NCBI RefSeq assembly: GCF_008764245.1
Contig: NZ_VTQV01000011.1
Coordinates: 2,143 to 66,142, forward strand
Length of the DNA stretch: 64,000 nucleotides
Direction of reading: 5' to 3'
Source of the DNA: Bacillus subtilis
GTDB taxonomy: Bacteria > Bacillota > Bacilli > Bacillales > Bacillaceae_C
Position 1 is the stretch's first letter; each line of letters begins with the position of its first letter. The position numbers and the translations under genes are program-made. Below are positions 9,176-17,682 of this stretch, piece after piece. The notes beneath the pieces are model-generated. The model was not told the origin of the DNA and did not search any database. It worked only from the letters and a program-made list of their open reading frames with translations.

Positions 9176-10690
9176 ATGTCTTTTTTTAAGAAAAAGGGGA
9201 AACCCTTAAAAACGAAATCAAATGAAAAAACGAACACGATCTATTCCACTATCGAGGAAAATCAGCAATATATTTGCAAAGCATTATTCAATACAGATGA
9301 TTTAAAAACCCGGGAAATGACGTATAAAGAAGTCCCTGGAATCATTATTTACCTGGAAACATTGGTAGACACGGAAATATTTCAACAAAGTTTTCTACTT
9401 CCCTTGTCGGAAGCCGTTGACCAACAAAATGTCGAGGAACTCATAACAAATCCGGAATTTAGTAAGACGAATGACCTCAATAAGATTGTATCTTCCTTGT
9501 TAAAAGGCGATTGTGCCCTTTTCTTCCAAGGCGGCACCGAGTGTATTTTATTTAACTGCCTTCAAGCTAATCCTCGAACACCTGAGGAACCTGATAATGA
9601 AAAGGTCGTCCGGGGGGCACACACGGGATTTATAGAAAATCTCGATGTTAATTTAAACTTGGTTAGGGAGCGTATCCACAATCGCCAGCTAACGATCAAA
9701 TATTTTAAACTGGGACAAGAATCGAATACAAACGTAGCGATGATCTATATGAGTGAGCTTGCAAACCCATCGGTCGTTGAGGAGGTTCAAAAGCGGATTG
9801 AATCGATTTCAACCGATATGGTTTTCAGTCCGGGATATATCGAGGAATGTATTGAAGGTCATCCGTTTTCCCCATTCCAAGAAATTCTGTTTACGGAAAG
9901 ACCTGATCGTCTAGAGGCTCATTTAATGGAGGGAAGGGTAGCCATTATCAGTGAAGGAGCCTCTGATGTATCGATTGTCCCCGTCACATTTTTTTCCTTC
10001 TTTCAGACGCCTGATGATTTTAATATCAGATTTTACGGGGGATCCTTTTTCCGTTTGCTACGATTATTCAGTTTTTGGGGAGCGCTCACGCTTCCAGCTA
10101 TATACATTGCTGTTGTCGGCTTTCACTTTGAAATTATTCCCTATGATATGGTGACGATTGTAAAAGGCTCGATCGAGAATATTCCGTTTCCACCATTTTT
10201 TGAAGCACTCATCATGGCCATCACCATTGAATTAATACGAGAAGCAGGAATCAGGCTCCCGACGCCAATTGGCCAGACGATCGGCATTGTCGGAGGGCTT
10301 ATTATCGGGGATGCGGTAGTCAATGTAGGCCTGGTGTCAAACGTAATGGTCATTGTTATTGCCTTAACTGCGATCATGTCATTTTGTATCCCTTCTTACG
10401 AAATGGGAAACACAGTCCGCATCCTTTCGCTGCCAGTCATGATTGCTGCAGCCACCCTTGGGTTTGTCGGTATTGTATTTGCTCTTATGATCATCTTCAT
10501 CCATATGTGTAAATTGGAATCCTTTGGGACACCGTATATCGCGCCTTTGGCCCCCTTGCACGTTAAAAATTTAAAGGATGCCATTGTCCGTTTTCCAATC
10601 TGGACAATGAACCGTCGTCCAATAAGTGTGCAACCGCAAAAGCCGGTTAAACAAGGAAAATCAAGGGAATGGCAGAAAAATGATCGGTAA
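9176..10690 (+). CDS. Spore germination receptor subunit A (GerA family)
   Basis: A 504-residue protein of the GerAA/GerBA/GerKA family. It has a large N-terminal cytoplasmic domain (about residues 1-280, with DCALFFQGG and VRGAHTGFIENLDVNLNLVRERI) and a membrane domain of four to six spans containing RLLRLFSFWGALTLPAIYIA and the signature PTPIGQTIGIVGGLIIGDAVV. It forms the inner-membrane germinant receptor with the B and C subunits encoded next. The ATG at 9176 is preferred because it lies 8 bases from GTGGAG; TTG 9158 and ATG 9170 are in frame upstream. The C-terminal tail is basic. The germinant cannot be deduced. Confidence 0.95.
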   Translation: MSFFKKKGKPLKTKSNEKTNTIYSTIEENQQYICKALFNTDDLKTREMTYKEVPGIIIYLETLVDTEIFQQSFLLPLSEAVDQQNVEELITNPEFSKTNDLNKIVSSLLKGDCALFFQGGTECILFNCLQANPRTPEEPDNEKVVRGAHTGFIENLDVNLNLVRERIHNRQLTIKYFKLGQESNTNVAMIYMSELANPSVVEEVQKRIESISTDMVFSPGYIEECIEGHPFSPFQEILFTERPDRLEAHLMEGRVAIISEGASDVSIVPVTFFSFFQTPDDFNIRFYGGSFFRLLRLFSFWGALTLPAIYIAVVGFHFEIIPYDMVTIVKGSIENIPFPPFFEALIMAITIELIREAGIRLPTPIGQTIGIVGGLIIGDAVVNVGLVSNVMVIVIALTAIMSFCIPSYEMGNTVRILSLPVMIAAATLGFVGIVFALMIIFIHMCKLESFGTPYIAPLAPLHVKNLKDAIVRFPIWTMNRRPISVQPQKPVKQGKSREWQKNDR

Positions 10691-11777
10691 AAAAGAAATC
10701 ACTCAGTTCCAGTTGATCTTTTTATTAATCCACAGCCAAGTAGGTGTAGGTGTGATTACTTTGCCTTTCGATGTTTTTATGGAGGCAAAAGGAGATGGTT
10801 GGATATCTGTTTTGTTAACGGGGGCCTTCATTCAAATCATGATTTTTTTATTCGGAGCGTTAATGGTCCGTTTTCCTACAAATAATTTGTACGGCATTGT
10901 CCAATCTCTCTTTGGAAAGTGGATCGGAAAATTGTTCGTCTTCCTATATAGTATGTATTTTATTGCCATTGGAGGCCTGATCCTGGCAAAATTTGCTTAT
11001 ATCCTCAAAGCTTGGATGATGCCACTGACACCCAAATGGCTCTTGCTTTTGCTGATGGTGTTTACAGCGGTTTATATTGTAAAAGAAAATCTGCAACTTA
11101 TGGTCCGGTTCTTTTTTCTTTCCACCATTGTTTTAATCGGATTTATCGGCTTGACTGCTTACGCCTTAAAAGATGCAAACCTTACATTTATTTTACCCAT
11201 CGGAACAAATGGAGTCCTGCCGATTATTCAGGGAATGGAGCGCGGTCTGTACGCATTTCAGGGATTCGAGTTATTGCTAATCATTTATCCTTTTGTTCAA
11301 TCGAAAAAAAAAGGCGTGATAAAAGCGGCAACGATGGCCAATATCTTTACCACACTTTTTTATTCATTTCTGGTCTTAACGAGTTTGCTCTTTTTTAGTC
11401 CGGAAGAATTTAAGCTTGTACCTGAACCTGTTTTATATTTAATCAAGGCATTTTCTTTTAGAATCATTGAAAGGCCGGATTTGCTGTTTACGTCCATGTG
11501 GATTGTGCTAGCGGCCACCGCATTCATGAATACGATCTATGCCTCCTCCTTAGGGCTGTCAACGGTCATGAATTCAAATAAAATAAGAAATTACGTCATT
11601 ATAGCTGCATGCATATGCTTTTTGTTAGCCCTGACTTTTCATGAAACCTATGAGATTGCAACCATATCCAGGATTTATAATAACTTTGTTGTTTTTCCTT
11701 TCGCTTTAGGTCTACCGATTTTATTTTTACTTATATCTATTATTTTCAACAAGAAGGAGCTGAGGAATAGCGGATGA
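10680..11777 (+). CDS. Spore germination receptor subunit B (GerAB family)
   Basis: A 365-residue integral membrane protein of the APC superfamily with ten predicted spans, the B subunit that is thought to bind the germinant. Family features include ITQFQLIFLLIHSQVGVGVITLP at the first span (with helix-breaking Gly residues) and the ERPDLLFTSMWIV motif. The ATG at 10680 overlaps the end of the A-subunit gene by 11 bases and follows AAGGGAATGG; an upstream in-frame start exists but extends far into the A gene. Its end overlaps the C-subunit gene by an ATGA junction, so the three are co-translated. Confidence 0.93.
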   Translation: MIGKKEITQFQLIFLLIHSQVGVGVITLPFDVFMEAKGDGWISVLLTGAFIQIMIFLFGALMVRFPTNNLYGIVQSLFGKWIGKLFVFLYSMYFIAIGGLILAKFAYILKAWMMPLTPKWLLLLLMVFTAVYIVKENLQLMVRFFFLSTIVLIGFIGLTAYALKDANLTFILPIGTNGVLPIIQGMERGLYAFQGFELLLIIYPFVQSKKKGVIKAATMANIFTTLFYSFLVLTSLLFFSPEEFKLVPEPVLYLIKAFSFRIIERPDLLFTSMWIVLAATAFMNTIYASSLGLSTVMNSNKIRNYVIIAACICFLLALTFHETYEIATISRIYNNFVVFPFALGLPILFLLISIIFNKKELRNSG

Positions 11778-12901
11778 ATGATCGATTACCTTTTTTTTGG
11801 GCAGCTATATTGGCTATCATTCTTGCCGGATGCTGGGATCAGCGCTTATTAAAGGAACACAGTTTGATATTGTCGATAGGATATGACCAGGCAAATGACG
11901 GAAAACTCCTCAAGACTGTTTCCTTTCCAAAAAACAAGAGTGGTGAAGACCAGCAAAATACATCTTTAAATGAAAGTAAAGTTTTATCTATGACTGGAGA
12001 TACAGTCAAAGATGCCGAGAAGCATATGGATCAAAGCCTTCCTGAAAAATTTGATCGCTCCAAAGCCAAAGTCATTTTTTTTGGTGAAGAATTGGCTTCC
12101 GAAGGTATTTTTTCCATTTTGGATTCCATCTATCGAGATTTGAGAGGTCCATTAAATGCAAATGTGGCTATTTTTGATGGAAAAGCAAAAGATGCATTGT
12201 CTATCGAAACAGGCGAGTCTATGCTTATTAGTGATCTTTATGCAGAGCTTCTTGAAACTGCGGAAGAAGCGGGAATTACAAAAAATGAAAATGTGCAAGC
12301 CGCATGTCCCATTATTTTATCCAAAGGCAAAGACCTCGTCCTTCCTTATGTTGGTTTAAAGCAAGGAGAAAACACAGCGAAAGTGAAAGGGTTGGCTTTG
12401 TTCCATGGTGATCAATTGACAGGCCATTTGAATATAGAGGAAACGAGCATGTTCCTGATTCTGTCCAATCAAAATCCAAATGGCCTAACATTAAACCTAA
12501 AGGTAAGGAATGATCAAAAAAAACACGAAAAAAACTTTGTGAATATCGCCATACGTGATATCAAAAGAAAAGTAAAGATGAACGTAAAAAATGGGCATAT
12601 TGGTGCGAAGGTAAACGTGAAGCTCGAAGTGGAAATTGATGAGTATCCATTAGATCATTTAAAGAATGAAAAAAAAGTGAAAGCCCTGTCCAACAATATA
12701 GAAAATCAGTTAAATAAATTGGCGAAAAAAACACTCGCCAAAATGCAAGAGGCCAATAATGATTCATTGGGGCTGGGCGAAAAAGTGAAAGCCTACCATC
12801 ATTCCACATGGAAAAAAATCGATTGGAATAAAGAATACCCTGAAGTTCCGATTGAAACAACCTTTCATGTAGATATCATTCGGCATGGGATTATTAATTA
12901 G
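11774..12901 (+). CDS. Spore germination receptor lipoprotein subunit C (GerAC family)
   Basis: A 375-residue Ger(x)C-family lipoprotein. The signal peptide ends in a lipobox, LAGC with Cys at about residue 20, followed by the family hallmark WDQRLL. The remainder is the hydrophilic three-domain body normal for GerAC proteins, which sits on the outer face of the spore inner membrane and is needed for receptor function. It overlaps the B gene by 4 bases (ATGA). The operon ends at a bidirectional terminator-like hairpin 10-65 bases downstream. Confidence 0.93.
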   Translation: MNDRLPFFWAAILAIILAGCWDQRLLKEHSLILSIGYDQANDGKLLKTVSFPKNKSGEDQQNTSLNESKVLSMTGDTVKDAEKHMDQSLPEKFDRSKAKVIFFGEELASEGIFSILDSIYRDLRGPLNANVAIFDGKAKDALSIETGESMLISDLYAELLETAEEAGITKNENVQAACPIILSKGKDLVLPYVGLKQGENTAKVKGLALFHGDQLTGHLNIEETSMFLILSNQNPNGLTLNLKVRNDQKKHEKNFVNIAIRDIKRKVKMNVKNGHIGAKVNVKLEVEIDEYPLDHLKNEKKVKALSNNIENQLNKLAKKTLAKMQEANNDSLGLGEKVKAYHHSTWKKIDWNKEYPEVPIETTFHVDIIRHGIIN

Positions 12902-12911
12902 TAGATTGAGC

Positions 12912-12970
12912 GCGAAAAGGGGCATCCAGTAGCCGAAAAATCGACTTATTGAACAGCCCCTTTTTTATAC
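12912..12970. terminator. Bidirectional terminator, copy 1 of a dispersed hairpin
   Basis: AAAAGGGGC (12915-12923) pairs with GCCCCTTTT (12956-12964), with further imperfect pairing inside, around a core GCCGAAAAATCGACTT. T runs follow on both strands, fitting the convergent genes on either side. A closely similar element lies at 24041-24107. Confidence 0.75.
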
Positions 12971-12979
12971 ATGAATGCT

Positions 12980-14035
12980 TTATTCAAAATCTAAAATTTG
13001 ATGTTTTTCTACTGCTTCAAAGATTTTTTCAATAAGAGCCATTACTCTTCTCACTTCTTCATTTTTTACGACTGGTTCTGCACCCTCTCTTACAACCGAA
13101 TAAAAATTTTTATAGAAAGGATCGTACTCTGCCTTGCCTCTAGGAAGTTCTAATAAAGCGGTTGCTTCTTCTGATGGTGGTGCCATTGTTTTTGTTAGTC
13201 CAACTCCGGCTTTGATCGGTTTCGGAGCTGAAATATTTTCTTCTCCTGAGCGAACAACCAGCTCTCCAGACAGGTCCCAGTCCTTAATAATCGCTGTACC
13301 TTTTGTCCCTTTTATATACCATCTAGGAAGTTTTACAAAATTGGTTGTGCCTACTTCTACAATTGCTTTTATACCGTTTTGAAAGGTTAAATAGCTGATA
13401 AAGCCATCATCCACATCATTTCCTAAAATGTAGCTAAAATCCGCTGCCACCTTTTTGATCGGACTGTCTATCATAAATAATAATTGATCCAAAAGGTGAA
13501 CACCCCAATCTAGAAGCATGCCGCCGCCATATTTCTTCTCATGACGCCAATCGCCAGGAATCCCGTTTGCGCCTTGAACTCTGGATTCAATTTGAAATAA
13601 TTCACCTATATGTTCATTTTGATATAATTCTCGCGTGATCAAAAAGTCCGGATCCCACCGTCGGTTTTGATGCACCATAAACACCTTGTCCGTTTCTTTG
13701 ACTACGGCTAAGATTTCATCTAATTCCTGAAGATTTAAAGTCACTGGTTTTTCACACACAACATGTTTTCCAGCCCTGAGACTTTGTATCGCTATATCTT
13801 TATGACTATCATTAGGTGTCGCAATAATGACGGCTTCCACTTCTTTATCGCCGAGTACAGATTCTAACGAGTCATACGCTTTATGTCCCATTTCTCTAGA
13901 TTTCTCTTGTCTTTCTAAACGAATATCATAGGTTCCTACTACATGAAATCGTTCTGTTTCATTTGGTAAAATATGGTCAAGATGATAAGAACCCATTCCT
14001 CCATATCCAATCCCCACAACATTTATTGGTTTCAT
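12980..14035 (-). CDS. Gfo/Idh/MocA family oxidoreductase
   Basis: A 351-residue NAD(P)-dependent oxidoreductase. The N-terminal Rossmann fold begins with VVGIGYGGMGSYH, and the conserved AGKHVVCEKPVTLN block at about residues 87-100 carries the family Glu-Lys-Pro motif. The C-terminal domain holds GGGMLLDWGVHLLDQLLFMI, the usual substrate-site segment with Asp and His. These enzymes oxidise or reduce sugars, inositols or other polyols; the substrate is not clear because no catabolic genes flank it. It is a single gene, with AAAGGGCTGG as its ribosome site. A more distant family member is encoded at 61819-62835. Confidence 0.88.
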   Translation of the reverse strand: MKPINVVGIGYGGMGSYHLDHILPNETERFHVVGTYDIRLERQEKSREMGHKAYDSLESVLGDKEVEAVIIATPNDSHKDIAIQSLRAGKHVVCEKPVTLNLQELDEILAVVKETDKVFMVHQNRRWDPDFLITRELYQNEHIGELFQIESRVQGANGIPGDWRHEKKYGGGMLLDWGVHLLDQLLFMIDSPIKKVAADFSYILGNDVDDGFISYLTFQNGIKAIVEVGTTNFVKLPRWYIKGTKGTAIIKDWDLSGELVVRSGEENISAPKPIKAGVGLTKTMAPPSEEATALLELPRGKAEYDPFYKNFYSVVREGAEPVVKNEEVRRVMALIEKIFEAVEKHQILDFE

Positions 14036-14221
14036 TACTACCAGCCCTTTCTATTTGTTTCTTTACCTTTTACTTATCTCCAACTTTTGATTGTTATGAA
14101 TTCAATATAGGCCTCGTACCTATTAAGTAAAATATACGGCTTTTTTAAGCTACACGCAAGGAAATATATAATCAGCCGAATCACAATAGGGAAAGCTCTC
14201 AAGAAGCTTTCCCTTCGATTT

Positions 14222-14728
14222 TTACTGTGCCGGTGCACGATGGAATCTTTTAAAAATATTTTTGTTTTTCATCTTTTTGATTGTAGTTGGGACAAGGAAA
14301 CGATCTACTCCGTAATAGACTGTTCCGTTGATAACAAACAAGAGAATAATCGCTACGACTAAGAGAATTGGATTTGTGCTAATCGTGCCAGCAAGCAAGA
14401 AGTTCAAGTTCATGAAGGCTCCTGCGATCAGGGCTGGAATTGTCAAGGCCCCTACGATTAAACCAAGACCGACGAGAACTTCCCCTACAGGGATAAGGAC
14501 GTTAAACAATTTTACATTTGGTAAAGCCACGTTTTCTAGAAAGGCTGCATACCAACCTTGAACAACGGGGGCATCTCCTCCTGCTTTCGCAATCGCCCCT
14601 TGTAAAAATCCTGCTGCATCAAAGGCGCCTAATTTATGCCAACCTGCTTCTAACCATTGAACACCTAACCAAATTCTTAATGCGGCCCAAACTATGGCTA
14701 CCCAACGGTTTTCATACCATCTCTTCAT
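14222..14728 (-). CDS. DoxX/DoxD-like membrane protein
   Basis: A 168-residue protein with four predicted membrane spans, beginning MKRWYENRW and containing ALRIWLGVQWLEAGWHKL and VLIPVGEVLVGLGLIVGA, typical of DoxX-family proteins and the small subunit-like DoxD of thiosulfate:quinone oxidoreductase. The ATG at 14728 follows AGGAGTGAG; a longer reading frame runs through the upstream operator sites and is rejected. Members are linked to redox or sulfur-related membrane processes, but the role of this one is unknown. Two Rex/Fnr-like palindromes upstream suggest control by oxygen limitation or NADH/NAD+ ratio. Confidence 0.8.
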   Translation of the reverse strand: MKRWYENRWVAIVWAALRIWLGVQWLEAGWHKLGAFDAAGFLQGAIAKAGGDAPVVQGWYAAFLENVALPNVKLFNVLIPVGEVLVGLGLIVGALTIPALIAGAFMNLNFLLAGTISTNPILLVVAIILLFVINGTVYYGVDRFLVPTTIKKMKNKNIFKRFHRAPAQ

Positions 14729-14751
14729 GATACTCACTCCTATTATATTAT

Positions 14752-14769
14752 TTGTGAAAATATTCACAT
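14752..14769. promoter_or_regulatory. Rex- or Fnr-like operator, proximal
   Basis: TTGTGAAAATATTCACAT matches the Rex consensus TTGTGAA-N4-TTCACAA at 13 of 14 defined positions, and its inner 16 bases match the Fnr/CRP palindrome TGTGA-N6-TCACA perfectly. It lies 24-41 bases before the doxX start, where bound protein would block transcription. Confidence 0.65.
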
Positions 14770-14820
14770 GTAGTTGTAAAAAAATATAAGTGCACTGTGC
14801 TTGATTATATTGATTTGTAT

Positions 14821-14838
14821 TTGTGAATATTTTCACTA
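14821..14838. promoter_or_regulatory. Rex- or Fnr-like operator, distal
   Basis: TTGTGAATATTTTCACTA is a second copy of the palindrome, 69 bases from the first (start to start), matching the Rex consensus at 12 of 14 positions. Two phased sites suggest cooperative binding or one repressing and one activating position. Confidence 0.55.
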
Positions 14839-14925
14839 ACTTTCTACACTCTTAATATACTATGATTTCTCTAAAAATACAAGGGCTTTTTATAATCGAC
14901 ACAAACTTGCCATTTTCTGTAAAAC

Positions 14926-14954
14926 TTGAAAATTGGGTAGGAACATGTTATATT
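14926..14954 (+). promoter_or_regulatory. Sigma-A promoter of the pbuE leader
   Basis: TTGAAA at 14926-14931 and TATATT at 14949-14954 are spaced by 17 bases. Transcription would begin near 14961, about 20 bases before the riboswitch aptamer. Confidence 0.7.
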
Positions 14955-14977
14955 GCTAAATGGAATATTCGAATATA

Positions 14978-15048
14978 ACAAATGTATAACCTCAATAATA
15001 TGGTTTGAGGGTCTCTACCAGGAACCAATTAAATCCTGACTACAAATT
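14978..15048 (+). ncRNA. Purine riboswitch aptamer, C74 (guanine-type)
   Basis: The conserved purine-aptamer core is legible: J1/2 TATAA, P2 stem CCTCAA/TTGAGG closing a loop ending ATATGG, J2/3 TCTACC, P3 stem CAGGA/TCCTG with a CC-containing loop, then J3/1 GACTA. The GG of loop 2 and CC of loop 3 can make the usual loop-loop contact. The specificity base, at 15040 in GACTA, is C, as in guanine/hypoxanthine riboswitches (xpt); adenine riboswitches such as B. subtilis pbuE have U there. P1 is short (about 3 clear pairs) and loop 3 is 2-3 bases longer than in xpt. Confidence 0.85.
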
Positions 15049-15072
15049 CTTCACTTTGTAGTCGGGATTTTT
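15033..15072 (+). terminator. Riboswitch-controlled terminator of pbuE
   Basis: ATCCTGACTACAAA (15033-15046) pairs over 14 bp, with one G-T wobble, with TTTGTAGTCGGGAT (15055-15068), followed by a T run. The left arm contains the 3' strand of aptamer P3, J3/1 and P1, so ligand binding and terminator formation exclude each other. That is the ON-switch layout known for the adenine-responsive pbuE leader. Confidence 0.85.
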
Positions 15073-15168
15073 CTGTTTCATAAGGATAAAACGGAACATC
15101 TTTAAACCACATTTCATTTAAACCGACTACTTATATACATTTTTAGAAAGGATTTTGGAGGAATTGAT

Positions 15169-16347
15169 ATGAATTTTAAAGTATTTATCCTCGCCATATC
15201 GACAATTATTGTTGGATTGGTGGAATTAATTGTAGGTGGAATTTTGCCGATTATGGCCGATGATTTGCATGTTACGATTGGCACGGCAGGACAACTGATT
15301 ACCATTTATGCCCTTGTTTATGCCATTGCTGGCCCTGTACTCCTATCGCTAACAGCAAAAATGGAGCGTAAAAAACTATATCTGATCACATTGTTCATAT
15401 TTTTCATTGGAAACATCATCACTTATTTCAGTCCTAATTTTACATTTATTATGATTGCCAGAGTCATCACAGCAATGAGTGCGGCTTTAGTCATCGTTCT
15501 TTCATTAACGATTACTTCAAAGATTGTGGAACCTGAACATCGAGCTAAAGCATTAGGAGTCATTTATATGGGAATTAGTTCTTCCTTAGTTCTAGGTGTA
15601 CCACTTGGAATTGTGATGACAAATGCCTTAGGCTGGAGAACGGTTTTTCTCGGAATTGCGATCCTTACAATCGGTTCCCTTATCCTTATTTATGCGTTTT
15701 TGGAAAAAATTCCTTCCGAGAATATTCAGCCTTTATCCGTACAATTTAAGGCCCTTGCCAATAAAAAAATTGTTGGCGCCCATTTGGCTACAATGTTTAT
15801 GTTAGCAGGGCATTACACGATATATGCATACTTTACTCCTTTTTTAGAAACGACTTTACATTTGAATCAATACTGGATTAGTATCTGTTATTTTCTTTTT
15901 GGTATTGCAGCCGTTGGGGGCGGTGCCATCGGAGGAGGACTTGCTGATCGAATTGGCTCTCCTAAAAGCATTTTGATCATCCTCGGGGCTTTTGCCTTGA
16001 TTTTATTCGCTCTTCCTTATTCCACCTTTTCTTTCCCTATATTTTTAATCGCTATGATGATCTGGGGAGCATTAAGTTGGAGTATTTCCCCGCCCCAACA
16101 GGATTATATTATTCGCACAGATCCTAAGACATCTGATATTCACCAAAGCTTTAATAACTCTGCCTTGCAAATTGGAATTGCATTAGGCTCAGGTATTGGG
16201 GGATTCGTCATGGAACATACTGGGTCGGTCACCCATACAGCTACTATTGGTTCTGGAGTAGTCATCATCGCCTTTATTTGTGCCGTGATTTCTTTGAAAA
16301 TCCCAGCACAACTTCATCAAACCGAAACAACGATCCATTACAAATAA
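15169..16347 (+). CDS. pbuE: Purine base/nucleoside efflux pump, MFS DHA1 family
   Basis: A 392-residue, 12-span major facilitator protein. From memory it aligns closely with B. subtilis PbuE (YdhL) along its length: [20 protein letters not shown] at the start, [21 protein letters not shown] in the middle and [20 protein letters not shown] near the end. PbuE exports purine bases and analogues and protects against their excess. The GGAGG ribosome site precedes the ATG at 15169. The gene is controlled by the purine riboswitch and terminator upstream, and is monocistronic, with its stop codon inside a strong terminator stem. Confidence 0.9.
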   Translation: MNFKVFILAISTIIVGLVELIVGGILPIMADDLHVTIGTAGQLITIYALVYAIAGPVLLSLTAKMERKKLYLITLFIFFIGNIITYFSPNFTFIMIARVITAMSAALVIVLSLTITSKIVEPEHRAKALGVIYMGISSSLVLGVPLGIVMTNALGWRTVFLGIAILTIGSLILIYAFLEKIPSENIQPLSVQFKALANKKIVGAHLATMFMLAGHYTIYAYFTPFLETTLHLNQYWISICYFLFGIAAVGGGAIGGGLADRIGSPKSILIILGAFALILFALPYSTFSFPIFLIAMMIWGALSWSISPPQQDYIIRTDPKTSDIHQSFNNSALQIGIALGSGIGGFVMEHTGSVTHTATIGSGVVIIAFICAVISLKIPAQLHQTETTIHYK

Positions 16348-16381
16348 GCGCAAAGGGGGTTCGTTCTCCTTTGCGCTTATT
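16343..16381. terminator. Terminator of pbuE
   Basis: A perfect 14-bp inverted repeat (AATAAGCGCAAAGG and its complement) with an 11-base loop begins inside the pbuE stop codon. The right arm also covers the stop codon of the hydrolase remnant on the other strand. Confidence 0.8.
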
Positions 16382-16505
16382 CGATATAACTGGATAAAAA
16401 GTGGCTTAACCGCTCTTTATAAGCCTCTTTTTCCAATACAAACGATTCACCGTGATTGGCCCCATCGCGAGACTTCATTTCGATTTCCTCGAAATTTTGA
16501 GTGGC
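16377..16505 (-). pseudogene. C-terminal remnant of an alpha/beta hydrolase
   Basis: The minus strand reads about 40 codons ending at TAA 16377, giving NFEEIEMKSRDGANHGESF followed by VLEKEAYKERLSHFLSSYIE. The piece looks like the end of a YqkD-type (serine aminopeptidase S33) alpha/beta hydrolase, with the catalytic-His motif NHGESF and a final helix. There is no start codon, and upstream sequence towards 16600 does not continue the fold, so the rest of the gene is gone. Confidence 0.6.
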
Positions 16506-16665
16506 ATTTCCCCTTCAAGTAAAAATCAGTCACACTTTCTTTCTATTATGCTAAAAAATAGAGAGAACTCTTTGGCAGATTATTGCAGAGGAATTTACTT
16601 CCACCTGAGCATCTGAGATGTTTGTGAACAGTACTGGCTTTCGCTCTTACAAAAAGGACGAACAT

Positions 16666-16698
16666 AAAATGTCTGGGAAATGGGTACCCAGACATTTT
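16666..16698 (-). terminator. Terminator of sugar ABC operon
   Basis: AAAATGTCTGGG pairs perfectly over 12 bp with CCCAGACATTTT around a 9-base loop, with a T-rich tail on the minus strand, 35 bases past the last permease gene. Confidence 0.8.
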
Positions 16699-16733
16699 CA
16701 AGAAACATAATCCTGTTTTTCCTTACCGATAGC

Positions 16734-17654
16734 TTAACCTTTTCCACCTGAAATGACGATTCCCTGTATAAAATATTTTTGGGCGAAAAAAAACAATAAT
16801 AAAGGGGGGAGCACGGCTATAACAGAGCCGGCCATTAATAAGTTCCATGGAGTTTGGGCGTACGTTGCTGTAAAATTGGCCAACCCAAGAGACAATGGAT
16901 ACAACTCTGAATCATTTAAATAAATCAGTGGTCCCATTAAATCGTTCCAGCGAAACATAAATTCCATAATGGCTGCCGTCGCCATCGCCGGTACAGAAAG
17001 TGGTAAGATAATCCGAAAAAATAAAATCATATACCCGCCCCCATCTATTTTTACTGCATCATCTAATTCACGAGGGATACCTGTATAAAACTGTCTTAAT
17101 AAAAAAATAAGAAAGGCGCTTCCTCCAAAGGCAGGAATAATTAATGGTAAATACGAATCAATCCAGCCTAGTTTGTTAAAAATTAAATATTGAGGAATCA
17201 TTGTCACCTGCGCTGGCAGCATCATTGTACTTAATACGATTGCGAATAAAACAAGACTACCCCTTGCCCGCAAACGTGCAAATCCAAAAGCAACTAACGA
17301 TGATGTAAATACAGTTGCAAATACGGAAACTGCTGTATACCAAACTGTGTTCCATACATATTTTCCAAATGGATGATCTGCAAACACTTCCAGATAGTTT
17401 TCCCATTGAATGGGAGAAGGAAACCATTGGGGTGGTATTTTAAACACGGCTCCTTGTGTTTTTAAAGAGGTGGTCACCATCCAAAATAAAGGAAACATAA
17501 ATAAGAATAAACCTATGAAAATAAGAAGATATACAATACACTTTCCTGCAAATGATAATTCTCCGGGCGCAAAGCTCCTATGTTTCCTTCTTGTTACCTT
17601 TGTTTTGTTCGTTTTGGAATAACTCTCTTCCGGTAGATAATTCCTTTGTGTCAT
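16734..17654 (-). CDS. Sugar ABC transporter permease (MalG/AraQ-type)
   Basis: A 306-residue inner-membrane permease with six spans. The EAA loop that contacts the ATPase is seen as ELDDAVKIDGGGYMILFFRIILPLSVPA, and the C-terminus FIQGIVISGGKG is typical of the MalG side of CUT1 importers. It works with the other permease and the binding protein encoded upstream; no ATPase gene is present, so a shared one such as MsmX is likely. The ATG at 17654 follows AGGAGGTGGGACGA; a GTG three codons earlier overlaps that ribosome site. It is the last gene of the operon, followed by a terminator. Confidence 0.92.
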   Translation of the reverse strand: MTQRNYLPEESYSKTNKTKVTRRKHRSFAPGELSFAGKCIVYLLIFIGLFLFMFPLFWMVTTSLKTQGAVFKIPPQWFPSPIQWENYLEVFADHPFGKYVWNTVWYTAVSVFATVFTSSLVAFGFARLRARGSLVLFAIVLSTMMLPAQVTMIPQYLIFNKLGWIDSYLPLIIPAFGGSAFLIFLLRQFYTGIPRELDDAVKIDGGGYMILFFRIILPLSVPAMATAAIMEFMFRWNDLMGPLIYLNDSELYPLSLGLANFTATYAQTPWNLLMAGSVIAVLPPLLLFFFAQKYFIQGIVISGGKG

Positions 17655-17682
17655 TCGTCCCACCTCCTATTCTCCCCCTTGT

